Translations under genes and position numbers: made by a program
NCBI RefSeq assembly: GCF_900129885.1
Contig: NZ_FQXE01000001.1
Span: forward strand, 248,001 to 312,000
Source: Pollutimonas bauzanensis
GTDB taxonomy: Bacteria > Pseudomonadota > Gammaproteobacteria > Burkholderiales > Burkholderiaceae_B
DNA: 64,000 nt
Reading direction: 5' to 3'
In this document: positions 7,889-15,724 of the stretch, one piece after another
How the letters are laid out: every line of letters begins with the position of its first letter
How positions within the stretch are numbered: the first letter of the stretch is position 1
The notes under the pieces: model-generated
Databases searched by the model: none
The model's input: the letters and a program-made list of their open reading frames with translations, nothing else
What the model was told of the DNA's origin: nothing

Positions 7889-8299
7889 ATGGAACAGAAT
7901 CAAAAGCCCGCGCACCCTTCTCAACAAAACCCGGAGCAAGGCAACATTAGAGATGTCCGTCAGAATGAACCCGCCAATCCGGACCGACATCAGTCAGATC
8001 CAGACTTGCCCGGCGCTCATGGCAAAAAAAATGCCGGCCATGCAAATCCCGCTCACAATACGCCAGGCCACACGCGCCAAGACCAGCCGGGCCAACAAGA
8101 ACAAGGGCAGCCCGGCCAAGGCGAGACACAGAGCTATCCCGGCATCAAGGGGCCCAAAGCGCGCGATCTTCAGGAAGACAGCGCTATAGACAAGGAGCAA
8201 GTGGAACAAGTAAAAGGCGGCGCCGGGAAGGACGCAGACACTGCCAAGGACAAAGCAGGCAATGCAACAGATGACATTCTTGATATGCCGAAAGAATAG
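7889..8299 (+). CDS. Small hydrophilic, probably disordered protein (second of a related pair)
   Basis: A 136-residue, strongly hydrophilic protein starting MEQNQKPAHPSQQNPEQGNI. A central stretch is rich in Gly, Gln, His and Pro (GQQEQGQPGQGETQS), and a Lys/Asp/Ala-rich end follows (VKGGAGKDADTAKDKAGNAT). The end looks like the amphipathic repeats of LEA or CsbD-like stress proteins. Preceded by GGAGAAATGCC, almost the same leader as the gene at 7635. No family assignment is possible. Likely cotranscribed with the upstream gene, 44 bases away. Confidence 0.65.
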   Translation: MEQNQKPAHPSQQNPEQGNIRDVRQNEPANPDRHQSDPDLPGAHGKKNAGHANPAHNTPGHTRQDQPGQQEQGQPGQGETQSYPGIKGPKARDLQEDSAIDKEQVEQVKGGAGKDADTAKDKAGNATDDILDMPKE

Positions 8300-8391
8300 C
8301 CTGAAGGTAGAGAGCGATTGGTGAACACAGCGCCTGGCTGTTTTAAAATCCTCATGCCCCGAATGGCCATGCCTGCTTCCTATGGGCGATA

Positions 8392-8718
8392 ATGACGGCG
8401 GCATGGCTGCAATGGTCCATCGGGCTTTACCTTGTCGCCATCGCGTGCTGGCTGCCAGTAGTAAGTATCCAGATAAAGCTGCGCAACCTCGCCGAACAGG
8501 CCCTGCGGGACCATGGCCCCTTGCCACCGGCATACTGGCGCTACTTCCGAATATGGATAGCCCTGGGCATGCCGGCCTTCTTTGCCTTTGTAGCAGTGTT
8601 TTTACCTGATCAGGGATCGATCCTGGGCAGCTCGTCGCCCAGTATTTCCAGTCCCGCTCTCAGCACGCGGTTGTACCGCTGCCTTTCCGCCAGAATGGTT
8701 TCATCAGTCCATTCATAG
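8392..8718 (+). pseudogene. C-terminal remnant of a DUF2269 membrane protein
   Basis: The frame reads TAAWLQWSIGLYLVAIACWL, then PVVSIQIKLRNLAEQA and LPPAYWRYFRIWIALGMP. These are the last two membrane helices and the conserved WLPVV-Q and YWRYFR-W signatures of DUF2269 family proteins. The family normally has about 150 residues with further helices at the N-terminus, which are missing here: the frame is closed by a stop at about 8345. The normal short tail is also missing, and after about 8600 the frame runs on antisense through the dehydrogenase gene at 8610. It therefore looks like a fragment truncated at both ends. It could also be a short intact relative. Confidence 0.55.
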
Positions 8719-9569
8719 AAACCTTTGCCGGACTTCATTCCTATCGTCCCGTCTTGCGGTTTGCTGGCCAGCACCGGAGGCGGTACCGCCGTGTTGGACA
8801 GCGTGGGGTAAATGGTGGCGGCGGCGGCCGCGTGAACATCCAGTCCGGCGTGTTCTTTTTGCATGATGGGCCCCGCAGCCAGATACCGGAAACCGAAACC
8901 GAAGCGTACCGCGGCATCAATATCTTCGGGGCTCGCAATGCCTTCCTGGATCAGGGAAAAGGCCTCGCGCCCCAACGCGTGCTGCAGACGATTGGCAATG
9001 AATCCCGGCACATCTTTCCGCACCAGGATGGGCACCGATCCACAGCGGCGCATGAAGGCTCTCAATGCCTGCGCAACCGAGTTGTCGGTATCGGGACCGA
9101 GCACGACCTCAACCAGGGGAACAATATGCGCCGGCATGAAAAAGTGCAAGCCTGCCATACGGCCCTGCGTGGGCAGGCCTTCGGCGATCTGGCTGATGGG
9201 GAAGCTGGAGCTATTGCTGGCCAGGATGACGCTGGAAGGCGCCTTGTCGGCCAGTTGCTTGAACAGGGAGCGCTTTATATCCAGCACTTCCGGCACGCAT
9301 TCGATCATCAAGTCGATGCGAGACCAGTCCACGTCATCAATCGAACGCACTGTTTGCAATAATTCGATATTCCGCGGCTTGCCTATGGCCTCGAGATTCG
9401 CATGGACTTTACGGCGTATCTCGCCGTGGGCTTCCTGCCTGGGCTCGACCACCCATGTTTTGCAGGCGGCGCGCAGCAAAACGACCGCCACATCGGCGCC
9501 CATGGTTCCGCCGCCCACCACCACGGCACAAGAGTCCGACGGTGCTCCCAAACCATTTTCATGCTTCAT
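8610..9569 (-). CDS. 3-hydroxyacyl-CoA dehydrogenase family protein
   Basis: NAD-dependent dehydrogenase of 319 residues with the two-domain layout of the family. The Rossmann motif is VVVGGGTMGADVAVV (residues about 16-30). The catalytic-region motifs are ASNSSSFPISQIA, LHFFMPAHIVPLVEVV (catalytic His) and VRKDVPGFIANRLQHALGRE. The C-terminal helical domain ends with GKGFYEWT. It would oxidise a 3-hydroxyacyl-CoA or a related 3-hydroxy acid such as 3-hydroxybutyryl-CoA, carnitine or L-gulonate. The exact substrate cannot be read from sequence. It stands alone, with the DUF2269 remnant converging on its 3' end. Confidence 0.9.
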   Translation of the reverse strand: MKHENGLGAPSDSCAVVVGGGTMGADVAVVLLRAACKTWVVEPRQEAHGEIRRKVHANLEAIGKPRNIELLQTVRSIDDVDWSRIDLMIECVPEVLDIKRSLFKQLADKAPSSVILASNSSSFPISQIAEGLPTQGRMAGLHFFMPAHIVPLVEVVLGPDTDNSVAQALRAFMRRCGSVPILVRKDVPGFIANRLQHALGREAFSLIQEGIASPEDIDAAVRFGFGFRYLAAGPIMQKEHAGLDVHAAAAATIYPTLSNTAVPPPVLASKPQDGTIGMKSGKGFYEWTDETILAERQRYNRVLRAGLEILGDELPRIDP

Positions 9570-9657
9570 GCTTACAACCTTTTTATATAGTGAGCCGGTA
9601 TCGTGTGATATTTTGCCAGGCCATCTTTAGTTCCCGGACCCGGCCATGATAGCAAGA

Positions 9658-9685
9658 TAGCGGACCGGCACATCCCGGTCCGCTA
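9658..9685. terminator. Perfect 11-bp hairpin, possible terminator
   Basis: TAGCGGACCGG at 9658-9668 and its exact complement at 9675-9685 enclose a CACATC loop. It lies in the 258-bp gap downstream of the LysR gene at 9828 (minus strand). The T-run on that strand is weak (TCTTGCTAT), so it may be factor-assisted or merely an mRNA 3' hairpin. Confidence 0.5.
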
Positions 9686-9827
9686 CCGTTGTCAAGTTTG
9701 CCCGCCCCTTGTTTCGGGGCCGGCGTGGCATGGCGTTCGCGCTTCGATTCGGTCGCCGGTACGGGACGCTGCATAATCAACCGGAAACAAGAACACGGAT
9801 GGTAAAGCCGGCGAGAATTTCTGGCGG

Positions 9828-10706
9828 CTAAAGCCGATTGGCAAGGAAGTCGATAAGGATGCGCACCCGATAAGGTATCTGCCGATTGCTTGGCAGCATC
9901 ACGTATACGCCCAGCTCCGGCGGCGGGTAATCGGTCAAAATCGGCTTGACGCTTTCTGCTTCGATGCTGTCGGCCACGATGAAATCGGGTTGGTAGGTAA
10001 TCCCCATGCCTTGGGCCGCGGCCTGGTTCAACACGTCGCCGTTATTTGAATGGAGTCGTGCGCGTACTGCAAAGTCCGCGGGCGCGCCGTCCACGAGGAA
10101 GGGCCAAACGTCGTAGTTGTCGCTCGCGGTATAGCTGAGGCAATCGTGATTGAGCAGGTCCGCTGGATGGCGCGGCTCGCCATGCCGCGTCAAATACCCG
10201 GGCGATGCCACGACCAGCACGCGCACGGTTCCTATCCTGCGGACGATGTCGCTGTCCACCAAGCGCCGGGTAATGCGTATCGCGAGATCCACCCCTTCTT
10301 CGATCAGGTCGACCTGCCTGTCGCTGTAGTTCATCTCCAGACGAACTTGCGGGTGACTATCCGCGAACTCCAGAAGAAGAGGCGCCAAGCGCTTTATGCC
10401 ATAGCTCAATGGAAGACTGATACGCAAGGAGCCGCGCAAGGTCTGATGCTCTTGCGCCAGCTCGGTTTCCGCCGACTCGATCAAATCAAGGATTTCCCGG
10501 CATTTCTCCAGATAGGCGCTGCCGGCCGATGTCAAGGTCAAGCGCCGGGTGCTGCGCGTCATCAGCTTTATCCCGAGCGCGCTTTCCAGTTGCGCAATGT
10601 GGCGGGTGACAATAGAGCGGGCAATGCCTTGTTGCCGCGCTGCGGCGGAAAAACTGCCCAGTTCGGCAACACGTATGAACATTGCCATCGATTTAAGTTT
10701 ACTCAT
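9828..10706 (-). CDS. LysR-type transcriptional regulator
   Basis: LysR regulator of 292 residues: helix-turn-helix at residues 1-60 (MAMFIRVAELGSFSAAARQQ then GIARSIVTRHIAQLE) and a substrate-binding domain over about 88-290. The start at 10706 (MSKLKSMAMF) is preceded by AAAGAGC. A longer start is possible but would place the ATG inside the conserved promoter element. The element starts right at this start codon, is 48 bases long and recurs upstream of the YceI gene at 11598. This regulator is therefore a candidate controller of its own gene and of the YceI-oxidoreductase unit. The inducer is unknown. Confidence 0.9.
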   Translation of the reverse strand: MSKLKSMAMFIRVAELGSFSAAARQQGIARSIVTRHIAQLESALGIKLMTRSTRRLTLTSAGSAYLEKCREILDLIESAETELAQEHQTLRGSLRISLPLSYGIKRLAPLLLEFADSHPQVRLEMNYSDRQVDLIEEGVDLAIRITRRLVDSDIVRRIGTVRVLVVASPGYLTRHGEPRHPADLLNHDCLSYTASDNYDVWPFLVDGAPADFAVRARLHSNNGDVLNQAAAQGMGITYQPDFIVADSIEAESVKPILTDYPPPELGVYVMLPSNRQIPYRVRILIDFLANRL

Positions 10707-10752
10707 TGTTGCTCTTTCTGAAACAAACATGTCCAAATTGTCGTCTATTTAA
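10705..10752. promoter_or_regulatory. Copy A of a 48-bp promoter element shared with the YceI promoter
   Basis: Begins at the LysR start codon and includes GAAACAAACATGTCC, AATTGTC and TCTATTTAA. It matches 11432-11479 at 42 of 48 positions without gaps. It is placed so that a bound LysR protein would lie over the promoter of the LysR gene and upstream of the divergent ferredoxin gene. Confidence 0.7.
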
Positions 10753-10904
10753 CTTCGTCCAACAACGCTAAAGTCTTCCAACGCAAACGGCCGACACCGG
10801 CAACTGCCCGCTGTTTGAAGAAAGCCCGGCGAAATGCTGGACGAAGCTTGACTGCTATCGCGTTTGGCCCCGCTATCAACGGAAAAAATGGGAACACAAA
10901 GACA

Positions 10905-11237
10905 ATGCCATTTGTCGTTACTGAAAGGTGTATTGCCTGCAAATACACGGACTGTGTGAGCGTATGTCCCATGGACTGTTTTTATGAAGGCCCCAATTTT
11001 CTCGTCATCAATCCGGATGAGTGCATAGACTGCTCGATTTGCGTCGGGGAATGTCCCGTCGCCGCCATTGTCGAGGAAAAAGAAATCGATCCTGGCCAAG
11101 CGCATTTCGTACACATCAATCGCGACCTCTCGCGCAATCCTCGATGGAAACGGATCACGCGGTCCAAGAGCCCCCTGCCTGAACACGATGCCTGGGCCAA
11201 GGTAAAAGACAAAATGCATTTGCTGGAACAGCCCTGA
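10905..11237 (+). CDS. fdxA: Seven-iron ferredoxin FdxA
   Basis: Cytoplasmic electron carrier of 110 residues. Cysteines at about 9, 12, 17, 21 and 25, then 40, 43, 46 and 50 ([17 protein letters not shown] and [14 protein letters not shown]) match the Azotobacter FdI type, which holds one [3Fe-4S] and one [4Fe-4S] cluster. The C-terminal extension ([17 protein letters not shown]) is also typical. The start at 10905 gives the standard MPFVVTERC opening. The frame stays open 90 bases upstream, but that extension is not conserved in the family. It is divergent from the LysR gene at 9828. Its redox partner is not identifiable here. Confidence 0.93.
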   Translation: MPFVVTERCIACKYTDCVSVCPMDCFYEGPNFLVINPDECIDCSICVGECPVAAIVEEKEIDPGQAHFVHINRDLSRNPRWKRITRSKSPLPEHDAWAKVKDKMHLLEQP

Positions 11238-11597
11238 ACAGCAGGCTGACCCGCAGCCCGGGATAGGCGGCGACGCGCGCCGCGCCGTCGCGCTCGACAC
11301 CCCGCTCCCGCTACGCGCCTACCGCTATTACCTTGTCCTGCAGGCCCTGGAGCCAACCCGCCTGGACAAGGTTGATACGCAATGGATCGAGCGCTTCCTG
11401 GCTCGCCCCTCGCTGTCAAATGCGCGTTGCAATTGTTGCTTTTTATGGAACAAACATGTCCGAATTGTCTCCTATTTAAGATCTACCAATGTCTGTAGAG
11501 TAGGGCTCATGACTGTGCCGCAGCCCATCGCCATGCGCCCCGCTGCAGCGCCCCATCTGCCGGCTTCGCAACCGGCATTAATACACGGAGATATCCT
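11238..11597. other. Gap holding an unidentified coding remnant and promoter element B
   Basis: From about 11290 to 11440 an open plus-strand frame without a start reads LPLRAYRYYLVLQALEPTRL and then DKVDTQWIERFLARPSL. It looks like protein coding sequence but I cannot place it in a family. It abuts the second copy of the 48-bp LysR-promoter element, so the segment may be a rearranged junction. The YceI promoter and leader fill the remainder. Confidence 0.4.
11432..11479. promoter_or_regulatory. Copy B of the 48-bp promoter element, upstream of the YceI gene
   Basis: Matches 10705-10752 at 42 of 48 positions, including the strings AACAAACATGTCC, AATTGTC and CTATTTAA. It ends about 118 bases upstream of the YceI start. 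It is a strong candidate binding site for the LysR protein encoded at 9828. Confidence 0.7.
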
Positions 11598-12176
11598 ATG
11601 AAACACTTGACGAAGACTTTGGCAGCTATCGCGCTTGCCGCCTCCATGGCTGCGCCGGCCATGGCCGCGCCGGAAACGTATGTTGTCGATGGAGCGCATA
11701 GCTACCCGCGCTTTTCGTACGACCACTTTGGCTTTTCCACGCAGCTTTCCCGCTTCGACAACACCTCCGGCCAAATCGTGTTCGACAGGACGGCGAAGAC
11801 CGGCGCCGTCGACATCACGATAGACACCACGTCTGTCAACACGGGTTCTGCGGAGTTTGACGAGCATATTCAAGCGACCGACTTTCTTGACACCGCCGCC
11901 TATCCGACGGCCATCTTCAAGTCCACCAAGGTGAACTTCGACGGCGACAAGCCGGCGACGATTGAAGGCAATTTGACGATCAAAGGCATCACCAAGCCTG
12001 TCACCCTCACCGTGACATCATTTCAGGCGATGCCGCATCCCATGATGAAGAAGGACGCTATTGGCGCCAATGCCTACACGGTGATCAAGCGCTCCGATTT
12101 CAATGCGGGGAAGTTCGCGCCGCACATCGGCGACAAGGTCCGAATCGACCTTGCGCTGGAAGCCGTCAAGAAATAA
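11598..12176 (+). CDS. YceI family periplasmic lipid-binding protein
   Basis: Exported lipocalin-like protein of 192 residues. The signal peptide MKHLTKTLAAIALAASMAAP ends AMA before APETYVVDGAH. The mature part shows the YceI hallmarks: YVVDGAHSYPRFSYDHFGFS, then GAVDITIDTTSVNTG, and the C-terminal NLTIKGITKPVTLTV. YceI proteins form a beta barrel that binds isoprenoid or fatty lipids in the periplasm. The ATG is preceded by GGAGATATCCT. The gene for a Tat-exported FMN oxidoreductase follows 88 bases downstream, and promoter element B lies upstream, suggesting LysR-controlled expression of both. Confidence 0.93.
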   Translation: MKHLTKTLAAIALAASMAAPAMAAPETYVVDGAHSYPRFSYDHFGFSTQLSRFDNTSGQIVFDRTAKTGAVDITIDTTSVNTGSAEFDEHIQATDFLDTAAYPTAIFKSTKVNFDGDKPATIEGNLTIKGITKPVTLTVTSFQAMPHPMMKKDAIGANAYTVIKRSDFNAGKFAPHIGDKVRIDLALEAVKK

Positions 12177-12264
12177 GCCGTATTGACAGTATGGCCTGGT
12201 TGAAAGAGAGCCCAGGCATGGCGACGAGACATCCCTGTATTCTGGATCTACGAAAGGAAACACC

Positions 12265-13500
12265 ATGAATATCACAAAAACCGACGCTATTGCCCACGAT
12301 CCAGTCGAGCCGCAGAACCGTGCGCGGCGCGATATGCTCCGCCTGGCCGGCGCCGGGTTCGCTACCGCGGCGTTGTCCGCATCGGGCCTGGCCCGCGCCC
12401 AGGTGGCCGAGGAAGCGAACACCGAGTCGCTGATGATAGAACGCAAAGGCATCGACAAGGACATCAAAGTCTTCAATATTGATCTCCTTGAAGAGCAGGC
12501 CAAGCAAAAATACGGCCACGGCACTTATGTTTTTGTATCACACGGCTCGGGCGATCAATGGACCTTGGCCGAGAACCGGCGCGCTTTCGGGGACTATGTC
12601 TTTACTCCGCAGCGCATGCAAGGCATCGTGCGCGAAAAAATCGACACGTCCGTCACCCTGCTAGGGGAAAAGCTTCCTCATCCTGTCATCGTCACGCCGT
12701 TCGGCAGCCACGGCCTGCATCATCCGGCAGGCGAAGTGGCGACCGCCGAAGGCGCGGCCAGATCGGGAGCCCTGCTTACGGTTTCAAGCGCCTCCACCCG
12801 CAGCATGGAAGACATCGCCAAGGCTTCCACCGGCCCCAAATGGTTCCAGATGTATTTGAACGTCGACGAAGGGCTGTCTAAAGAGGTGCTGCAGCGGGCG
12901 CGCGACGCGGGATTCAAGGCCATCGTCCTGACCATTGACGCCATCGGCCAGGGCTCATCAGACGAATACATGCGCCTGGGCAATCCCCGGCCCTGGCTGC
13001 CTTACGGCAACTTCACGACGGGCAGCGCCAATGCCTTCAAAACGAATCTCTCATGGAGCGATGTCGAGATGATCCGCAAGATCACGGGCTTGCCAGTGAT
13101 AGTCAAAGGCGTTACGCGCCCCGAAGACGCGGTGGCCGCCGTCAAGGCCGGCGCCGCGGCGATACAGGTGTCGAACCATGGCGGGCGCGCGCTCGATGGC
13201 ACGCCGGCGGCCATTGCCGTGCTGCCCGAAGTCGCCCAGGCCCTGCAGGGCGATGCGCCCATCATCATGGATAGCGGCATACGCCGCGGCACCGACATCG
13301 TCAAGGCGCTGGCGCTGGGCGCCGACGCGGTGGCCATAGGCCGTCCGCTGATGTACGGCTTGGCGGTCGGCGGCGCCGGCGGCGTCAACAGCGTGATGGA
13401 GTTCATGCAGCGTGAACTCGTCAATACCGTATTGCATAGCGGCGTCGACAGTATCGCCAAGCTAGATGCCACCCACGTGTGGCGCGCCGGCCGGACGTAG
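12265..13500 (+). CDS. Tat-exported FMN-dependent alpha-hydroxy acid dehydrogenase/oxidase
   Basis: FMN enzyme of the lactate oxidase/glycolate oxidase family, 411 residues, which oxidises L-2-hydroxy acids to 2-oxo acids. An N-terminal twin-arginine signal (RRDMLRLAGAGFATAA, residues 22-37, ending ARAQ) predicts folding in the cytoplasm followed by export, which is unusual for this family. Family motifs include VIVTPFGSHGLHHPAGE near residue 139, IVKGVTRPEDA, and the active-site SNHGGRALDGTPA (catalytic His, then Arg binding substrate) near residue 303, then DSGIRRGTDIVKALALGADA. It lies 88 bases after the YceI gene and probably shares its promoter. The exact substrate is uncertain, lactate being the default guess. 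Confidence 0.9.
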   Translation: MNITKTDAIAHDPVEPQNRARRDMLRLAGAGFATAALSASGLARAQVAEEANTESLMIERKGIDKDIKVFNIDLLEEQAKQKYGHGTYVFVSHGSGDQWTLAENRRAFGDYVFTPQRMQGIVREKIDTSVTLLGEKLPHPVIVTPFGSHGLHHPAGEVATAEGAARSGALLTVSSASTRSMEDIAKASTGPKWFQMYLNVDEGLSKEVLQRARDAGFKAIVLTIDAIGQGSSDEYMRLGNPRPWLPYGNFTTGSANAFKTNLSWSDVEMIRKITGLPVIVKGVTRPEDAVAAVKAGAAAIQVSNHGGRALDGTPAAIAVLPEVAQALQGDAPIIMDSGIRRGTDIVKALALGADAVAIGRPLMYGLAVGGAGGVNSVMEFMQRELVNTVLHSGVDSIAKLDATHVWRAGRT

Positions 13501-13511
13501 TTGCCGGGAAC

Positions 13512-13528
13512 CCGCGGCAACGCCGCGG
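13512..13528. terminator. GC-rich hairpin after the FMN oxidoreductase gene
   Basis: CCGCGGC and GCCGCGG pair around an AAC loop 12 bases past the stop codon. There is no T-run, so a role as an intrinsic terminator is uncertain. Confidence 0.35.
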
Positions 13529-13651
13529 CCCGATGAAGAGCCGGAAATAGCCATCGTGTAGTATGTCAGTGTCCTGAGCGCGCACCACGCCGATCGAGAC
13601 GGCCGACATCCCCGCGCCGACACGGGTGGAGTCTGGCCGAGGTCCCGGCCC

Positions 13652-14401
13652 GTGCACATCTTTTTCCGAGCAATGTTACTACTGACACTTTTTACCCAAT
13701 TTCGCGGTTTTGCAAACCTCTTCAGCTTTGCATCCCTGGCCCGGCCATGCGGCCGGTTCATTGCGATTGCGGCTGTGGCGGCTTTGTTGACCGCATGCGG
13801 GACCAGCAAGCCCGGCGTGGAAGGCCAGTATCGGGTCATGAAGGGCGACACGCTGACGCAGATTGCGCGCAAGCATGGGCAAAGCGTCGACTCCCTTATC
13901 CGTTTGAATAATCTGAAAGACCTCGACCATATTCGGGTTGGGCAAGTCCTGAAGGTCAGGGGCGGCCCGGCATCGGCATCGGCCCCGCCGCCGGCGGCGA
14001 ACGGCCCTTCGATAGCCGCGCCCCGGTCCATTGATCTGGTCTGGCCCGCGGAGGGCAAGTCAAGGCGGGGAACATCGGCGTCCAACTCCCAGGCGATCTA
14101 TATCGCCGCTGCGGCAGGATCGCCCGTCAAGGCGGCGGCGGCGGGCAAAGTGGTTTACGCCGGCAACGGTTTGCGCGGCTATGGGAATATGCTCATCGTG
14201 AACCATGACGCTGACTTTTTAAGCGTTTATGCCCATAACCAGGCCTTGCTGGTGAAAGAAGGCGCGCAGGTCAGGCAGGGGCAAACGATAGCCACGATGG
14301 GCAGCAGCGGTAGCGACGCCGTGAATCTGTATTTCGAACTGCGCTACAACGGCAAGGCGGTTGACGCCTTGCGCTATCTGCCTAAAGCTTCCTCTCATTG
14401 A
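13652..14401 (+). CDS. NlpD-like lipoprotein with LysM and degenerate M23 (LytM) domains
   Basis: Envelope lipoprotein of about 249 residues: signal with lipobox LLTACGTS (Cys near residue 50), LysM domain at about 58-104 (YRVMKGDTLTQIARKHGQSV then DSLIRLNNLKDLDHIRVGQV), a Pro/Ala linker, and a LytM domain over the last 115 residues. The zinc ligands of active M23 peptidases are missing: the usual HxHFE is NLYFEL here, and no HxxxD precedes it. Like NlpD and EnvC it is therefore probably a catalytically inactive activator of cell-wall amidases. The start is ambiguous between GTG 13652 (GAGG upstream) and ATG 13673. The latter gives a more usual signal length. Confidence 0.87.
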   Translation: MHIFFRAMLLLTLFTQFRGFANLFSFASLARPCGRFIAIAAVAALLTACGTSKPGVEGQYRVMKGDTLTQIARKHGQSVDSLIRLNNLKDLDHIRVGQVLKVRGGPASASAPPPAANGPSIAAPRSIDLVWPAEGKSRRGTSASNSQAIYIAAAAGSPVKAAAAGKVVYAGNGLRGYGNMLIVNHDADFLSVYAHNQALLVKEGAQVRQGQTIATMGSSGSDAVNLYFELRYNGKAVDALRYLPKASSH

Positions 14402-14435
14402 AAGCGCGGGGAATCGCAAGCGCCCCGGCCAGGCC

Positions 14436-14627
14436 TTAGCGCTGCCCCAGCGCCTTGGCAATTTTCCTATCGGTCTTGTACTGGCTCAAGGCATATACGG
14501 CCCAGATGGCGGCAGGTATCCAGCCAATCAGCGTGATTTGCAGAATCAGGCAAAAGATGCCCGCGAATGGCCGGCCTATCGTGAAGAAGGTGAGCCAGGG
14601 GAGAATCAAAGCGATTAGTAGCCGCAT
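14436..14627 (-). CDS. YqaE/Pmp3 family small membrane protein
   Basis: A 63-residue inner-membrane protein with two hydrophobic helices. It matches the UPF0057/YqaE/Pmp3 pattern: PWLTFFTIGRPFAGIFCLIL then ITLIGWIPAAIWAVYALSQY, followed by a short basic tail. Family members are stress-induced proteolipids that affect membrane potential. Convergent with the NlpD-like gene and single in its unit. Confidence 0.85.
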   Translation of the reverse strand: MRLLIALILPWLTFFTIGRPFAGIFCLILQITLIGWIPAAIWAVYALSQYKTDRKIAKALGQR

Positions 14628-14826
14628 GTCATTAACGTAAAAAGTGAGACGTCAACCAGTTTACCCGATGCCCCGGCGTCCTCGAAAATGCCCGATGGGC
14701 CGCCTCGAAAACGCCATGCCGGCTGGAGCGCGCTCTTTGCAACAATTGCAATTAAGGGCTTATCTGTATGGCGTAATATGGCGGGACGTGTTGCCATATC
14801 GCCGACGATGTGAACAACCTGTAAAA

Positions 14827-15306
14827 ATGATCAGATTATTATTTGCCGCTCTTCTTGTCCTGTCCTCCACCTTCGCCTGGGGGGAAACCTGCACAGTCAT
14901 CTCCGTACCCGAGGGCGACAGCCTGCGCGTGCGCTGCCCGGGGCAGAAGAAACCCATCTCGATACGGTTGATGCAGATCGACGCCCCCGAACTCGATCAA
15001 CCCAATGGCATCAGATCGCGGGACTTTTTGAGGTTCATCTGCCCCGTCGGCATGAACGTCTTGATCGAAAGCCAGGGGAAAAAAGACCGCCATGAACGTA
15101 CGCTCGGTTCCGTGACATGCAATGAGATCAACGCGAATGTTGCGATGGTCAAAGCGGGTCACGCCTGGGTCTACAGCAAGTATGCCAAAGATAAAGAGTT
15201 GTACGCATTGCAGGCCGAGGCACGGGCCACGCACATGGGACTCTGGCGTGAACCCGAGCCCGTGGCGCCGTGGGAATTCAGAGAGGCGGCGCCGCGGGAC
15301 CGGTAA
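14827..15306 (+). CDS. Exported thermonuclease (SNase) family protein
   Basis: Secreted protein of 159 residues, smaller than typical SNase proteins but with the core fold. The signal peptide is MIRLLFAALLVLSSTFAWG, followed by CTVISVPEGDSLRVRC, then IRLMQIDAPELDQPNG with the IDAPE motif, LIESQGKKDRHERTLGSV, and the C-terminal ATHMGLWREPEPVAPWEFRE (the GLW and P-W-FR signatures). The Arg and Asp/Glu positions of the active site appear present (RLMQIDAPE and the KKDRHER region). It would cut nucleic acid in the periplasm or outside. No close operon partner. TTGCAACAATTGCAA lies about 75 bases upstream of the start. Confidence 0.85.
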   Translation: MIRLLFAALLVLSSTFAWGETCTVISVPEGDSLRVRCPGQKKPISIRLMQIDAPELDQPNGIRSRDFLRFICPVGMNVLIESQGKKDRHERTLGSVTCNEINANVAMVKAGHAWVYSKYAKDKELYALQAEARATHMGLWREPEPVAPWEFREAAPRDR

Positions 15307-15437
15307 CAGGCGCCAGACATGGCGCCCGCGCCCGCGCGGCATCGGCCCCGGCATGCGCACTCGGGAACGGCGATTGCTTGCCAGTCAGGATGACCTGCAA
15401 TTTCTGCTTGTCCCTGACCAAGTCTAAGGAGGCCATC

Positions 15438-15641
15438 ATGACACAAGCCAAGATCGAGCCAGGCGAAACCGGAATATCGCTGGCGGGCAAGGACGACAAA
15501 TCCGGCCGCGCCCCCGGCAAGAAGCGCTCCGGCAAGGAGCGCGACCTGTTGCCCGAGCTGGGGCTGGAGAATCCGGTCAAACCCAAGACCAAGGACAATA
15601 AAGCCAGCCCCCTGGATGACGGAATAGACCTCGGCAAATAG
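15438..15641 (+). CDS. Small hydrophilic hypothetical protein
   Basis: A 67-residue, highly charged protein (MTQAKIEPGETGISLAGKDD, then GKKRSGKERDLLPELG) with no hydrophobic segment, likely disordered. The start is well supported by AAGGAGG seven bases upstream. No recognised family or motif. One of several very small soluble proteins encoded between 14 and 18.4 kb. Confidence 0.65.
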   Translation: MTQAKIEPGETGISLAGKDDKSGRAPGKKRSGKERDLLPELGLENPVKPKTKDNKASPLDDGIDLGK

Positions 15642-15724
15642 CGGGGGATGTGCCGCTGGATTTAAGCCCATGGATCTGATAAATTTTTGTTCGGCACACT
15701 CGCCATGACGATATAAGGAAGCCA

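Noticed and set aside
10815-10904. 30-codon upstream extension of the ferredoxin frame
   Set aside because: FdxA proteins begin at MPFVVTE; the extension is basic, not conserved, and has no ribosome binding site.
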